Part shown: positions 36,167-44,381 of the stretch, one piece after another
Layout: each line of letters opens with the position of its first letter
How positions within the stretch are numbered: the first letter of the stretch is position 1
DNA from: Nitrospiraceae bacterium
GTDB lineage: Bacteria > Nitrospirota > Nitrospiria > Nitrospirales > Nitrospiraceae
Direction: 5' to 3'
NCBI GenBank assembly: GCA_919902505.1
Contig: CAKKRE010000037.1
Coordinates: forward strand, 46,447 to 110,446
DNA: 64,000 bases
Position numbers and translations under genes: made by a program
The notes under the pieces: generated by a model
What the model was told of the DNA's origin: nothing
The model's input: the letters and a program-made list of their open reading frames with translations, nothing else
Databases searched by the model: none

Positions 36167-36421
36167 ATGACTTTAGATCGTCTCGACGCCCTTGAAATTC
36201 GGATTCGCGATATGGTGAAGCTGGTGCAGGATCTCAAGCGGAAAAATGCGTCATTAGAAGATGAGCTTCGTCTGGCGCGGGAGCGGGTTGCGGTTCGTGA
36301 TGACGAAAACCGACGCTGGGAACAGGAGCGGATCGATATCCGTTCACGGATCGAGAAGGTTCTCGGTGAGATCGATCTGTTGGAATGCCTGGATGAACCC
36401 AAGGAGGTGGCTGTTGACTAA
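36167..36421 (+). CDS. zapB: ZapB-like coiled-coil cell-division protein
   Basis: 84 residues, almost entirely a coiled coil (DALEIRIRDMVKLVQDLKRK, then NASLEDELRLARERVAVRDD) with heptad Leu/Ile/Val spacing. This size and structure fit ZapB, which joins ZapA to stabilise the FtsZ ring, and the position directly before zapA supports it. Small coiled coils evolve freely, so identity rests on context. It overlaps zapA by 8 bases. Confidence 0.78.
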   Translation: MTLDRLDALEIRIRDMVKLVQDLKRKNASLEDELRLARERVAVRDDENRRWEQERIDIRSRIEKVLGEIDLLECLDEPKEVAVD

Positions 36422-36710
36422 GACCATTGATGTGGAGATCTATGGCCAACGGTACAGCATCAACGGGGAAGCAGACGAATCGTACGTGAAGCAATTGGCC
36501 GAGATGGTCGATAAGCAGATGAAGCAGGTGGCGGCCGGCATGCGATCCGCCACCCCGGCCAAGCTGGCCGTCCTTGCCGCATTCAATCTTGCCCACGAAT
36601 TGATGGAATCCGAGAGAAAGTCCCGGCAGGGAGAGGCCGACGCGGATCGTCGCGTAGCCTCCCTGATGGAATCGATCGATCAGCAAATGCCGCCTATCCT
36701 GGCACGGTGA
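36414..36710 (+). CDS. zapA: Cell division protein ZapA
   Basis: 98 residues. The N-terminal half (TKTIDVEIYGQRYSINGEAD) is the ZapA beta domain, followed by an interaction helix SYVKQLAEMVDKQMKQVAAG. The C-terminal coiled coil is AFNLAHELMESERKSRQG. It binds FtsZ and bundles protofilaments. A TTG at 36414 is the start: AAGGAGGTGG lies at 36402-36411 inside the end of zapB, and earlier in-frame codons read through unrelated sequence. Genes overlap, so translation is probably coupled. Confidence 0.88.
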   Translation: MTKTIDVEIYGQRYSINGEADESYVKQLAEMVDKQMKQVAAGMRSATPAKLAVLAAFNLAHELMESERKSRQGEADADRRVASLMESIDQQMPPILAR

Positions 36711-36759
36711 GTTTCGCCTTGCTTTCACTGCACTGCTTTGTTATCGTTTCTGTGTTGTA

Positions 36760-36775
36760 TTGACCTGAGGGTCAA
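36760..36775. promoter_or_regulatory. Perfect inverted repeat downstream of zapA
   Basis: TTGACC-TGAG-GGTCAA is a 6-bp perfect inverted repeat with a 4-base centre, about 50 bases after the zapA stop. It could be a hairpin in the zapA transcript or an operator for the RNA gene; there is no T-run. Confidence 0.35.
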
Positions 36776-36900
36776 CAAGAGCAGGAGAGGAAAGGAAGCT
36801 TCGAACAAGGACGGAAAATCTGACGACGGTTTTTGAGCGCTAAACATATGGAATCGCTTGTTTTTGTGCTGTTATTCACAGTGGTCGTGATAGTGTGGAT

Positions 36901-37096
36901 GAGTGAAGGCTCCCAGGCTGACATGTCTGGGCGGCAGGTGTGTTCCCAAGGTGTAACAATGTGCGGAGAGCAGGTGCTTGCGGATGTGCCATGGCCTGCC
37001 CTGTGCTCGCAACCTGTGACGATCCCCGACCGGGGGCCTTGGTCTGTGCACCTTCGAAGTGATAGACGGATTGATTCGGGTCGAAGTCGACCACTC
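36901..37096 (+). ncRNA. ssrS: 6S RNA candidate between zapA and rny
   Basis: A 560-base region downstream of zapA without protein genes, the classic location of 6S RNA. A 196-nt segment folds into a long rod: GAGTG (36901-36905) pairs with CACTC (37092-37096), GGTGTG (36937-36942) with TGCACC (37047-37052), and CCAAGG (36946-36951) with CCTTGG (37037-37042). Inside lies GCAGG/CCTGC (36970-36974 with 36995-36999). Small hairpins flank the central open part: CCCAG/CTGGG (36912-36931) on the 5' side and CTTCGA/TCGAAG (37052-37086) on the 3' side. This resembles the promoter-mimicking 6S shape that binds RNA polymerase. Ends are approximate; a weak extended -10 (TGATAGTGT, 36888-36896) lies just upstream. 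Confidence 0.55.
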
Positions 37097-37269
37097 CTCC
37101 ACGTGAATTAGCGGCGGCGATTCCACGCTTCGTTTCTACTGGCTCAAGAAGTCAGGTGTTTCCCCTTCACGCGTAGACATTCCTTTCTCACGCTCCATGC
37201 TCCCCCTTTAACACTGGCTGTGATTATTCGCAGGGTGACAGCGTCTACTGTCCCGCTGCCGTAAGGGAG

Positions 37270-38847
37270 GTGGTTCCCATTTCTCTCAGCGTTGTTGCGT
37301 ACATCTTTGTCGGATTAGTGGGAGCGATCCTAGGTGCCGGCCTGTATGAGGTCTTTCGCCGTCGGTCGGCGTTGGCACGGCGTGCAGAGGCCGAGGACCA
37401 GTCGGCGCAGATCGTTCAATCGGCTCAGCGTGAAGCGGAGAACCTCGTCAAAGAGGCCAAGCTGGAGTCCAAGGATCTGGTCTTTCAGGCCAGAATCGAA
37501 CTCGAAAAGGAACAAAAGGCCAAGCTTGCCGAAGTTTCCAATTCAGAACGCCGTGTGTCCCAACGAGAAGAGGGCCTGGATCGTAAGCTCAGCTTGCTGG
37601 AGAAGCGGGATCAGGACGCGCTCAAGCGGGAGCAGGATTTGCTGAAGCGTGACGAGGCACTGGTTCAGAAGGACGCGGCCTGCGCGCAGGCGCTGAAACA
37701 GCATCGTGAGGCGCTTGAGCGGGCGGCCGGACTGACGGCCGAGGAAGCCAAGCGGCAACTCATTCAGGATTTGGATAGCCAGGCGCGATTGGAAGCGGCC
37801 GGCCTGGCCAAACGCCTGCTCGAAGAGGCTAAGGAAAATGCCGACCGGGAGGCGCGGGAAATCATCGCCAGCTCGATTCAACGGGTGACCCGGGATTATG
37901 TGAATGAAGCCACCATTTCCGTGGTGCCCATTGCCAACGATGCCATGAAGGGCCGGATTATCGGTCGAGAGGGGCGGAATATCCGGGCGATCGAAGCGGC
38001 GACGGGGATCGACCTCATTATCGATGAAACGCCGGAGGCGGTCATTATTTCAGGGTTCGATCCACTGCGTCGTGAGATTGCCAAGGTCTCGCTTGAGCGG
38101 CTCATGCACGACGGCCGAATCCACCCGACGCGCATTGAAGAGATCGTCGAAAAGGTGAAAATCGATATCGAGAAGCTGATGATCGAAGAGGCTGAAAAGG
38201 TGATCTTCGAGGTTGGCCTGTCTGATTTTCATCCCGAGTTGGTCAAGGTGTTGGGGCGGCTCAAGTACCGAACCAGCTATGGGCAAAATAATCTGTACCA
38301 TGCGCGGGAAGCGGCCTACATCTGCGGCATCATGGCCTCCGAGTTGAAACTCGACGTGAAGCTCGCCAAGCGCGGCGCCTTGTTGCACGATATCGGAAAG
38401 GCCGTCAGTCACGAGGAAGAAGGGCCGCATGCCATGCTGGGTGCGGAGATCGCCAAGAAGTACGGCGAAAACGCCAAAGTGGTGAATGCCATTGCGGCGC
38501 ATCATGAACAGGTTGAGCCCATTTGTCCGGAGACCGTACTGGTGGCGGCGGCGGAAGCGCTGTCGGCGGCACGGCCGGGGGCACGCCGTGAAGCGTTGGA
38601 GTCGTATGTGAAGCGGCTGGAGAAGTTGGAGTCGCTGGCGACCGCCCACAAGGGTGTACAGAAGGCCTATGCGATTCAAGCGGGTCGTGAAATTCGTGTC
38701 ATTGTGAAACAGGAAGATCTGACGGACCCGGAATGTTTCCAGTTGTCCCGGGATCTGGCAAAGAAGATTGAGCAGGAGCTGACCTACCCGGGGCAAATCA
38801 AGGTGACGGTGATCCGGGAGAGCCGGTTCGTCGATTTTGCGAAATGA
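37270..38847 (+). CDS. rny: Ribonuclease Y
   Basis: 525 residues. An N-terminal membrane helix (VVAYIFVGLVGAILGAGLYE) anchors the enzyme. A long coiled coil (about 35-200) follows, then a KH domain (GRIIGREGRNIRAIEAATGI) and an HD phosphohydrolase domain with ALLHDIGKAVSHEEEGPHA. The enzyme makes endonucleolytic cuts that start mRNA decay at the inner membrane. The start is uncertain: GTG at 37270 is fused to the Shine-Dalgarno (GGGAGGTGG), whereas the ATT at 37279 has ideal spacing. It begins a rny-ymdB-xseA-xseB-tlyA gene series. Confidence 0.94.
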   Translation: MVPISLSVVAYIFVGLVGAILGAGLYEVFRRRSALARRAEAEDQSAQIVQSAQREAENLVKEAKLESKDLVFQARIELEKEQKAKLAEVSNSERRVSQREEGLDRKLSLLEKRDQDALKREQDLLKRDEALVQKDAACAQALKQHREALERAAGLTAEEAKRQLIQDLDSQARLEAAGLAKRLLEEAKENADREAREIIASSIQRVTRDYVNEATISVVPIANDAMKGRIIGREGRNIRAIEAATGIDLIIDETPEAVIISGFDPLRREIAKVSLERLMHDGRIHPTRIEEIVEKVKIDIEKLMIEEAEKVIFEVGLSDFHPELVKVLGRLKYRTSYGQNNLYHAREAAYICGIMASELKLDVKLAKRGALLHDIGKAVSHEEEGPHAMLGAEIAKKYGENAKVVNAIAAHHEQVEPICPETVLVAAAEALSAARPGARREALESYVKRLEKLESLATAHKGVQKAYAIQAGREIRVIVKQEDLTDPECFQLSRDLAKKIEQELTYPGQIKVTVIRESRFVDFAK

Positions 38848-38857
38848 GCGAACGGGT

Positions 38858-39637
38858 ATGAAGGTTCTGATGATCGGCGATATCATGGGCGAGCCAGGGC
38901 GTCGGTCCGTGGCTCGCCTCCTGCCGAAACTGATTGCCAACCATTCCATCGATGTGGTGGTCGGCAACGGCGAGAACGTGGCCGGCGGATTCGGTATTAC
39001 TCCGGACCTGGTGGACGATCTGTTCGATCTCGGGGTGTCGGTCATCACCACGGGGAATCACGCGTGGGACAAGAAGGAAATCCTCGATGTGTTTCCTCGT
39101 GAACCGCGTCTCTTGCGTCCTGCGAATTATCCCGCCGGAGTGCCGGGCCGAGGCAGTTATGTGTTTACCACTCCCGGTGGCGAATCGTTGGGTGTTCTGC
39201 ATTTGATGGGGCGGGCGTTCATGCCGACGATCGACTGTCCGTTTCAGGTCGCGAAGCGGGAAATCGAACGTCTCAAGACGCAGGTGTCTGCGATCGTGGT
39301 CGATATGCATGCCGAAGCGACGTCTGAAAAGATGGCGATGGGGCATTACTTGGACGGGCTGGTGACGGTTGTGGCGGGGACGCACACCCATGTGCAGACG
39401 GCTGATGAGCAAATCCTTCCAAAAGGCACGGCGTACATCACGGATATCGGCATGACCGGTCCGCTTCATTCGGTGATCGGAATTAAAAAAGAACTGGCGA
39501 TCGAAAAGTTTCTCACCGGAATGCCGCGGCGCTTTGAAGTGGCCTCGGGTCCCGTCGTCTTCTGCGCGGTATTGATGGAACTGGATGCCACGCTCGGCAA
39601 GGCTTTGTCGATTGAACGAATCCGAGTGGTGGATTGA
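38858..39637 (+). CDS. ymdB: YmdB-family metallophosphodiesterase
   Basis: 259 residues of the TIGR00282 metallophosphoesterase family. The dimetal site is spread over MIGDIMGEPGRRS (Asp near residue 8), GNGENVAGGFGI (Asn/Glu), TTGNHAWDKKEI (Asn-His), VDMHAEATSEK and TVVAGTHTHVQTAD. Relatives hydrolyse 2',3'-cyclic nucleotides, and the gene typically follows rny, as it does here 10 bases later. Start 38858 is the ATG of MKVLMIGD; earlier in-frame codons lie inside rny. Confidence 0.9.
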   Translation: MKVLMIGDIMGEPGRRSVARLLPKLIANHSIDVVVGNGENVAGGFGITPDLVDDLFDLGVSVITTGNHAWDKKEILDVFPREPRLLRPANYPAGVPGRGSYVFTTPGGESLGVLHLMGRAFMPTIDCPFQVAKREIERLKTQVSAIVVDMHAEATSEKMAMGHYLDGLVTVVAGTHTHVQTADEQILPKGTAYITDIGMTGPLHSVIGIKKELAIEKFLTGMPRRFEVASGPVVFCAVLMELDATLGKALSIERIRVVD

Positions 39638-39674
39638 TCTGTTCGCCTAGCCATTTTCTCAGGCTCGGTAAGCT

Positions 39675-41033
39675 ATGACCGGCCAAACCCTTCCGCTCCC
39701 TCTGCTTCTTTCCGTATCCGACGTGACGCGACTTATCCGCGATTCCCTGGAAGCGCAATTCCGGGATATCTGGATCGAGGGCGAAATTACCAACCTTCGC
39801 GCCCCGTCTTCCGGGCACCTGTATTTCACACTGAAAGATGAGCAGAGCCAGCTTCGCGGGGTGCTTTTTCGATCCGGTGCCTCGCGGCTTCGGTTCACGC
39901 TGCAGGAGGGCCTGGCGATTGTCGCGCGCGGGCGCATCTCGGTGTACGAGCCGCGTGGCGAGTACCAACTGATCGTCGACTCGCTGGAACCGAAGGGCGT
40001 CGGGGCATTTCAACTGGCGTTCGAGCAGCTCAAGGAGCGGTTGGCGCGAGAAGGATTGTTCGATGACGCGCGAAAACGTCCCTTGCCTCCCTTTCCGCGC
40101 ACGGTCGGGGTGGTGACGTCTCGCACCGGGGCCGCGGTCCGCGATATTGTGGCGGGCCTCCGTCGCCGCTGTCCGGTCGCGAATATTCTCATCGCGCCCG
40201 TGCCGGTCCAGGGCGAGGGAGCTGCCGAGCAAATTGCGGAAGCGATCACGACGTTAAGCGGAATGCCCCAGGTTGAGGTGATGATCGTCGGGCGTGGAGG
40301 CGGTGCCTCAGAGGATTTGTGGGCGTTCAACGAAGAAGTGGTCGTTCGCGCCATTGTGCAGTCGAGGGTTCCGGTCGTGTCTGCCGTGGGGCATGAAATC
40401 GATGTGACCCTTGCCGACTTTGCCGCGGACTATCGGGCTCCGACACCTTCTGCTGCGGCCGAGGCGGTGGTGCCGGTGTTGGCCGAAATCGTGGAGCGAT
40501 TACGTGAGACGTCGGATCGTCTGTATCGAGTCGTGCGCACGTTGTTGGAGATGCAGCGCCATCGGTTCGAGCGATCGGTTGGAGTGATGCGCGACATGCG
40601 CTTTCGAGTGCAGGCGCATGCCCAGCATCTCGATGAATTGCGAGACGGATTGACGCGCACGCTGACCGAACGATTAACCCTGTTCCACCGCGGGATGGTG
40701 GAGCGGCAACATGCCTTGCTGGCTCAAGGGCCGCACAACCGGATTCAGACCGCGTTGGTGGTGATCCCGCAACTGTACAAACGGTTGGAGCAAGAAGCCA
40801 GACGCGGACTCATGTCCAGGCGGCAAGCGGTTGCGTCGTACATGATGGCATTGGACGCTCTCAGTCCATTGGCGATCTTAAGCCGCGGGTATAGCGTCAT
40901 CCAGGCAATTCCGTCCGGGCGGATCGTTCGGCTGGCGTCAGAAGTGGCGGTCGGGGATGTGGTGCAGGCGCGGCTGGCCGAGGGGCGTCTGTTGTGCCAC
41001 ATCAATGAGGTGCTGCCGCCGTCGATGCCTTGA
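39675..41033 (+). CDS. xseA: Exodeoxyribonuclease VII large subunit
   Basis: 452 residues. The N-terminal OB-fold (IWIEGEITNLRAPSSGHLYF) binds single-stranded DNA. The catalytic core contains VGVVTSRTGAAVRDI, VEVMIVGRGGGASEDLWAFN and VVSAVGHEIDVTLADFAADY. A long helical region (about 290-390) follows, and the C-terminus has ALSPLAILSRGYSV. With XseB it degrades single-stranded DNA to acid-soluble oligonucleotides. It sits 37 bases after ymdB and 57 before xseB. Confidence 0.95.
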   Translation: MTGQTLPLPLLLSVSDVTRLIRDSLEAQFRDIWIEGEITNLRAPSSGHLYFTLKDEQSQLRGVLFRSGASRLRFTLQEGLAIVARGRISVYEPRGEYQLIVDSLEPKGVGAFQLAFEQLKERLAREGLFDDARKRPLPPFPRTVGVVTSRTGAAVRDIVAGLRRRCPVANILIAPVPVQGEGAAEQIAEAITTLSGMPQVEVMIVGRGGGASEDLWAFNEEVVVRAIVQSRVPVVSAVGHEIDVTLADFAADYRAPTPSAAAEAVVPVLAEIVERLRETSDRLYRVVRTLLEMQRHRFERSVGVMRDMRFRVQAHAQHLDELRDGLTRTLTERLTLFHRGMVERQHALLAQGPHNRIQTALVVIPQLYKRLEQEARRGLMSRRQAVASYMMALDALSPLAILSRGYSVIQAIPSGRIVRLASEVAVGDVVQARLAEGRLLCHINEVLPPSMP

Positions 41034-41090
41034 CCTCACCGGTGGGGCAGGCAATAATGTTCTGTTTGATGAATGAGCAAGGGAGTTGTT

Positions 41091-41339
41091 GTGGCTGCCG
41101 TGAAGTTTGAATATGCAATGGCACGATTGGAAACGATTGTTGCCGAACTTGAAAAGGGCGATCTTCCTCTCGATGACTCGCTGAAGATTTTCGAGGAGGG
41201 GATTCGGTTGTCCAAGACCTGCCTGAAGATGCTGGAGGATGCCGAGCGGAAGGTTGAAATCCTGGTGCAAGAGAAGGACGGCAAGAAGCGGATTCAAGCG
41301 TTTTCTCCCGGCGAGGATGAGTCGGAGCGCCCTCAGTAA
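41091..41339 (+). CDS. xseB: Exodeoxyribonuclease VII small subunit
   Basis: 82 residues with the helical pair FEYAMARLETIVAELEKGDL and LDDSLKIFEEGIRLSKTCLK that defines XseB. An acidic C-terminus follows. A GTG at 41091 is chosen because AAGGGAG lies 6 bases upstream; an ATG at 41073 would add six residues but has no ribosome-binding site. Confidence 0.93.
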   Translation: MAAVKFEYAMARLETIVAELEKGDLPLDDSLKIFEEGIRLSKTCLKMLEDAERKVEILVQEKDGKKRIQAFSPGEDESERPQ

Positions 41340-41406
41340 CGGTCTGATCGATGCGCGGGCGTTCACGTTGCCCGTGTCTGTCGCAGGTACACTTCTATCA
41401 CAGCCT

Positions 41407-42162
41407 ATGAGCCAGAAATTACGCCCAGAGCGGGAACGGCTGGATCGCGTGCTGGTCAGCCGAGGGTTGGTTGCCAGTCGGGAAGACGCGGCTCGACTCA
41501 TCCTGGCCGGCCTCGTCCGTGTGGATGGGGTGGTGGTTGATAAGGCGGCGAAACCGACCTTGTTGGATGCGAAGGTGGAGCTGACCGGGCCTGGGTCGCC
41601 CTACGTCGGTCGCGGGGGCGAGAAGTTAGCCGGCGCGCTGGATCAATTTCGTGTCGATCCGAAAGGAATGATGTGCTTCGACGTCGGGTGTTCGACCGGG
41701 GGATTTACCGATTGTCTGCTGCAGCGCGGCGCCGCGCGTGTCTATGCCGTCGATGTGGGGTATGGCCAGTTTGAGTGGCGGCTACGCCAGGATCCGCGCG
41801 TGGTGCTCATGGAGCGGACCAACATCCGATATCTTGAGCCAAGTGCGATCCGGGATCCGATCGATCTGATTGTCATCGATGTGTCGTTTATCTCGCTGAC
41901 CCTCGTGCTGCCCTGTGTTGTGCCCTATCTCACTCAGTCTGGGTTCGTGATCACGTTGATCAAACCGCAGTTTGAAGTGGGGAAAGGCCTTGTCGGACGG
42001 GGCGGGATTGTTCGTGATGATGGCTTGCGGGAAGGGGCGGCCGACAAAGTGGTGGCGTGCGCGCAGCAGTTGGGGCTGGAGTTGGCGGATCGTATGGAGT
42101 CGCCCATCGAGGGCCGAAAGGGCAATCGGGAAATCCTGGCCTGGTTCCGGCGCAGGGCGTGA
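41407..42162 (+). CDS. tlyA: TlyA-family 16S/23S rRNA 2'-O-methyltransferase
   Basis: 251 residues. An N-terminal S4 RNA-binding domain (RLDRVLVSRGLVASREDAAR) is joined to an FtsJ-like methyltransferase domain. The SAM site is MCFDVGCSTGGFTDCLLQRG, and the later core is DLIVIDVSFISLTLVLP and VITLIKPQFEVGKG. TlyA enzymes 2'-O-methylate cytidines of 16S and/or 23S rRNA and influence capreomycin sensitivity. The ATG at 41407 gives the S4 domain directly; the open frame extends further upstream through xseB. Confidence 0.92.
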   Translation: MSQKLRPERERLDRVLVSRGLVASREDAARLILAGLVRVDGVVVDKAAKPTLLDAKVELTGPGSPYVGRGGEKLAGALDQFRVDPKGMMCFDVGCSTGGFTDCLLQRGAARVYAVDVGYGQFEWRLRQDPRVVLMERTNIRYLEPSAIRDPIDLIVIDVSFISLTLVLPCVVPYLTQSGFVITLIKPQFEVGKGLVGRGGIVRDDGLREGAADKVVACAQQLGLELADRMESPIEGRKGNREILAWFRRRA

Positions 42163-42167
42163 GGGAT

Positions 42168-42272
42168 ATGAGTATGGATATCAGTGGGTCTGCGGCGGGT
42201 TTCGTCCGGGACGTTCACGCGCAAGGGCAACACGAAAACACTTTGCGGAAGCCTGCAGAAGGTGTAGGCTGA
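42168..42272 (+). CDS. Doubtful 34-codon small ORF
   Basis: ATG at 42168 preceded by GTGAGGGAT, 3 bases after the tlyA stop. The peptide (starting MSMDISGSAAGFVRDVHAQG, ending with RKPAEGVG) is polar, has no membrane segment and no recognised motif. Only the ribosome-binding site and position in the operon favour it. Confidence 0.22.
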   Translation: MSMDISGSAAGFVRDVHAQGQHENTLRKPAEGVG

Positions 42273-42290
42273 CCATCAATTGTTGGTCAG
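42269..42290 (+). promoter_or_regulatory. Stem-loop before the epimerase gene
   Basis: CTGACCA (42269-42275) and TGGTCAG (42284-42290) form a perfect 7-bp stem with an 8-base AT-rich loop. There is no following T-run, so it is not a clear terminator. It lies 43 bases upstream of the epimerase ATG. Confidence 0.4.
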
Positions 42291-42332
42291 GGGATCGGCA
42301 CATCCGCAGACGAAGGAGAGGCGAGGAGACGT

Positions 42333-43256
42333 ATGAAAGTCTTGGTCACGGGGGGCGCAGGGTTTATCGGGTCACATGTCGTGGATCGTTTGCTCCAGGA
42401 GGGGCATGATGTTGTGGTGGTCGATAATCTTGTCACAGGAAAGCGAAAAAACGTCCCCAAGGCGGCCCAATTCTACAAGTTGGATATAGAAAACCCTAAG
42501 CTGGAACGGATTTTTCGCAATGAACGGCCGTCGATCGTGTTCCACCTCGCCGCTCAGATGAACGTGCGGCGTTCGGTCGAAGATCCGATGTTCGATGCGC
42601 AGGTCAATGTGCTCGGGACGCTCAATGTGCTGGAGCAAGCGTCGAAACATGGCGCGCGCAAGGTCATCTTCTCCTCATCCGGCGGGGCGATCTATGGCGA
42701 GCAGCTGGCATTTCCCGCACCGGAAACCCACATCACTCAGCCACTGTCGCCCTACGGCATCAGCAAGTTATGCGGGGAGCATTACCTATCCTACTACCAC
42801 CGGTTGAGCGGCATTCAAGTGGTGAGTCTTCGATATGCCAATGTGTACGGGCCGCGGCAGGATCCGGAGGGTGAGGCAGGAGTCGTTGCCATTTTCATTC
42901 AAAAGATGCTGCGTGGCGAACAGGCGGTGGTGAACGGAAACGGGCGTCAGACTCGCGATTTTGTGTTTGTCGAGGACGTCGTGGAGTCGAATTTGATGGC
43001 GATGGGTCCTGAGGTGGAGGGGGTGTACAACGTCGGCACGGGGATCGAGACGTCCGTGAACGACCTCTTCAAAATTGTCGTCGATTTAACCAAGGTAGAG
43101 TTTAGGGAAGTGCATGGCCCGGCCAAGCGAGGCGAGCAAGCCAGAAGCGTCATCGACTCCACAAAGCTCCACCGTGACCTTGGGTGGGAACCGAAGGTCG
43201 ATCTGCGGGAGGGGCTGCGGCGGACGGTCGAGTATTTTCGCGACGGGCTCGGCTAA
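42333..43256 (+). CDS. NAD-dependent sugar epimerase/dehydratase, GalE-like
   Basis: 307 residues, extended short-chain dehydrogenase fold. The N-terminal Rossmann motif is KVLVTGGAGFIGSHVVDRLL (GxxGxxG). The catalytic Ser-Tyr-Lys set is SSSGGAIYG (Ser) and YGISK (Tyr, Lys), and ANVYGPRQDPEGEAGVVAIF is typical of UDP-glucose 4-epimerases. Such enzymes interconvert UDP-sugars for LPS or exopolysaccharide. The residues of GalE specificity cannot be resolved here, so a related epimerase or dehydratase is possible. It has GGAGACGT before its ATG and stands after the tlyA operon. Confidence 0.87.
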   Translation: MKVLVTGGAGFIGSHVVDRLLQEGHDVVVVDNLVTGKRKNVPKAAQFYKLDIENPKLERIFRNERPSIVFHLAAQMNVRRSVEDPMFDAQVNVLGTLNVLEQASKHGARKVIFSSSGGAIYGEQLAFPAPETHITQPLSPYGISKLCGEHYLSYYHRLSGIQVVSLRYANVYGPRQDPEGEAGVVAIFIQKMLRGEQAVVNGNGRQTRDFVFVEDVVESNLMAMGPEVEGVYNVGTGIETSVNDLFKIVVDLTKVEFREVHGPAKRGEQARSVIDSTKLHRDLGWEPKVDLREGLRRTVEYFRDGLG

Positions 43257-43265
43257 CTGCCTGAG

Positions 43266-43586
43266 CTAGTAGCGAGGCACGGATGGGTCTACTTGAGTAG
43301 ACCAGGCATCGATGCCTCCGATCAGGTTTTTCACCTTTCCGAAGCCTTGCTGCAGCAGAAACCCTGTCGCATCCGCACTTCTCATTCCGTGGTGGCACAC
43401 GGCGACAATCTCGGCGTCACGGTCAAGTTTGCCAAGAGATTGCTGCAGGGTCGCCAGCGGGACCAGGATGGATCCCTCCAGCTTGGCGATGGCATATTCC
43501 CATGGCTCCCGGACGTCTACCAGTACCAGCTTGTCGCCTTTATCCAGCCTCGACTTGAGATCCTTAGGGGTAATCGTGAAACTCAT
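43266..43586 (-). CDS. Single-domain rhodanese-like protein
   Basis: 106 residues, one rhodanese domain. It has VLVDVREPWEYAIAKLEGSI near residue 25, active-site loop VAVCHHGMRSADATGFL with the persulfide-forming Cys, and a terminal GGIDAWSTQVDPSVPRY. It probably transfers sulfane sulfur, but such small proteins have many roles. The ATG at 43586 has GGAGGTGCAC 7 bases upstream. Convergent with the epimerase, 9 bases apart. Confidence 0.9.
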   Translation of the reverse strand: MSFTITPKDLKSRLDKGDKLVLVDVREPWEYAIAKLEGSILVPLATLQQSLGKLDRDAEIVAVCHHGMRSADATGFLLQQGFGKVKNLIGGIDAWSTQVDPSVPRY

Positions 43587-43932
43587 CAGTGCACCTCCAT
43601 GCATACGATCGGATCATAAGGAGCCGAAAAAGTGGTGTCAACTCCGGCGTGGTCAGCCACTCGTCGCGTGGGGTCTGATCTCAAGACTTAGCGGATTCAG
43701 ACCGAAGTGTATGGATGAGAGGACGATGGCCGTGGTCTGACAATCGGTCGGCAGATAACGCTTCGGGAGATGGACGTTTTTTGTCGAATTGTGCAAATCC
43801 TGCCTAGTTTTTTGAGCGTAATCGGCACGGAGGATGGGGTAGAATTCTGTCGTAAGTGATTGATAAATGAAGTGCAAACAGTGTTTGCTGATCTGCATCG
43901 GCACGCAATTTGCTTAGAGCTGTGGGGGAGAC
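43587..43932. other. 346-base divergent intergenic region
   Basis: Lies between the rhodanese gene (leftward) and cutA (rightward). It contains a palindrome GCAAAC-AGT-GTTTGC at 43874-43888, about 45 bases before the cutA start, a plausible operator. A TTTTTT run near 43778 and an AT-richer stretch (43790-43870) suit a promoter, but I cannot fix -35 and -10. No small gene is convincing. Confidence 0.45.
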
Positions 43933-44262
43933 GTGGGAGCGAACGGTTCTGAGGTAGTAGTGTTTGTGACTGCGGCAACGGCCGAGGAGGCAGAAAGACT
44001 CGGGCGAATCATTGTAGAGTCCAGACTTGCTGCCTGCGCGAATGTCTTAAATGGCATTCGATCGATTTTCCGTTGGGAGCATAAGATCAACGTCGAAAAT
44101 GAATGCCTGATGCTCATCAAAACAACCCTGGAGCGATACCCGGAGCTCGAAGCAGTCATTCGACGGCATCATAGCTACACTATCCCTGAGATCATCGCAC
44201 TTCCGGTCATTGCGGGATCGGCGCCCTACCTGGAATGGGTCCGGGAAGAGACTCGTAAGTAG
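43933..44262 (+). CDS. cutA: CutA-family trimeric protein
   Basis: 109 residues. The core signatures are VVVFVTAATAEEAERLGRII, ESRLAACANVLNGIRSIFRW and IKTTLERYPELEAVIRRHHS, followed by YTIPEIIALPVIAG. CutA forms a PII-like trimer and binds copper in some bacteria; the tie to copper tolerance is weak in general. GTG start at 43933 with GGGGGAGAC just upstream. A CutA fold is certain; the role is not. Confidence 0.9.
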   Translation: MGANGSEVVVFVTAATAEEAERLGRIIVESRLAACANVLNGIRSIFRWEHKINVENECLMLIKTTLERYPELEAVIRRHHSYTIPEIIALPVIAGSAPYLEWVREETRK

Positions 44263-44297
44263 TTGATTCTAATAATGTAACTTTTGAAAACAAAGGG

Positions 44298-44326
44298 TTG
44301 ACCATCGCGCCAGAGATCAGTACACT
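44298..44326 (+). promoter_or_regulatory. Probable sigma-70 promoter before the M23 peptidase gene
   Basis: TTGACC (44298-44303), a 17-base spacer, and TACACT (44321-44326). It lies about 55 bases upstream of the ATG at 44382 and separates this gene from cutA. Confidence 0.6.
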
Positions 44327-44381
44327 GCAAAGAGCCAGTGGCTGAATTCTTGGTTGAATCCGTGAAGGGGAGAGCGTCCTT

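Noticed and set aside
43653..43904. Leftward frames between rhodanese and cutA
   Set aside because: No ribosome-binding site; residues are unlike a folded protein, and the region carries promoter-like AT-richness.
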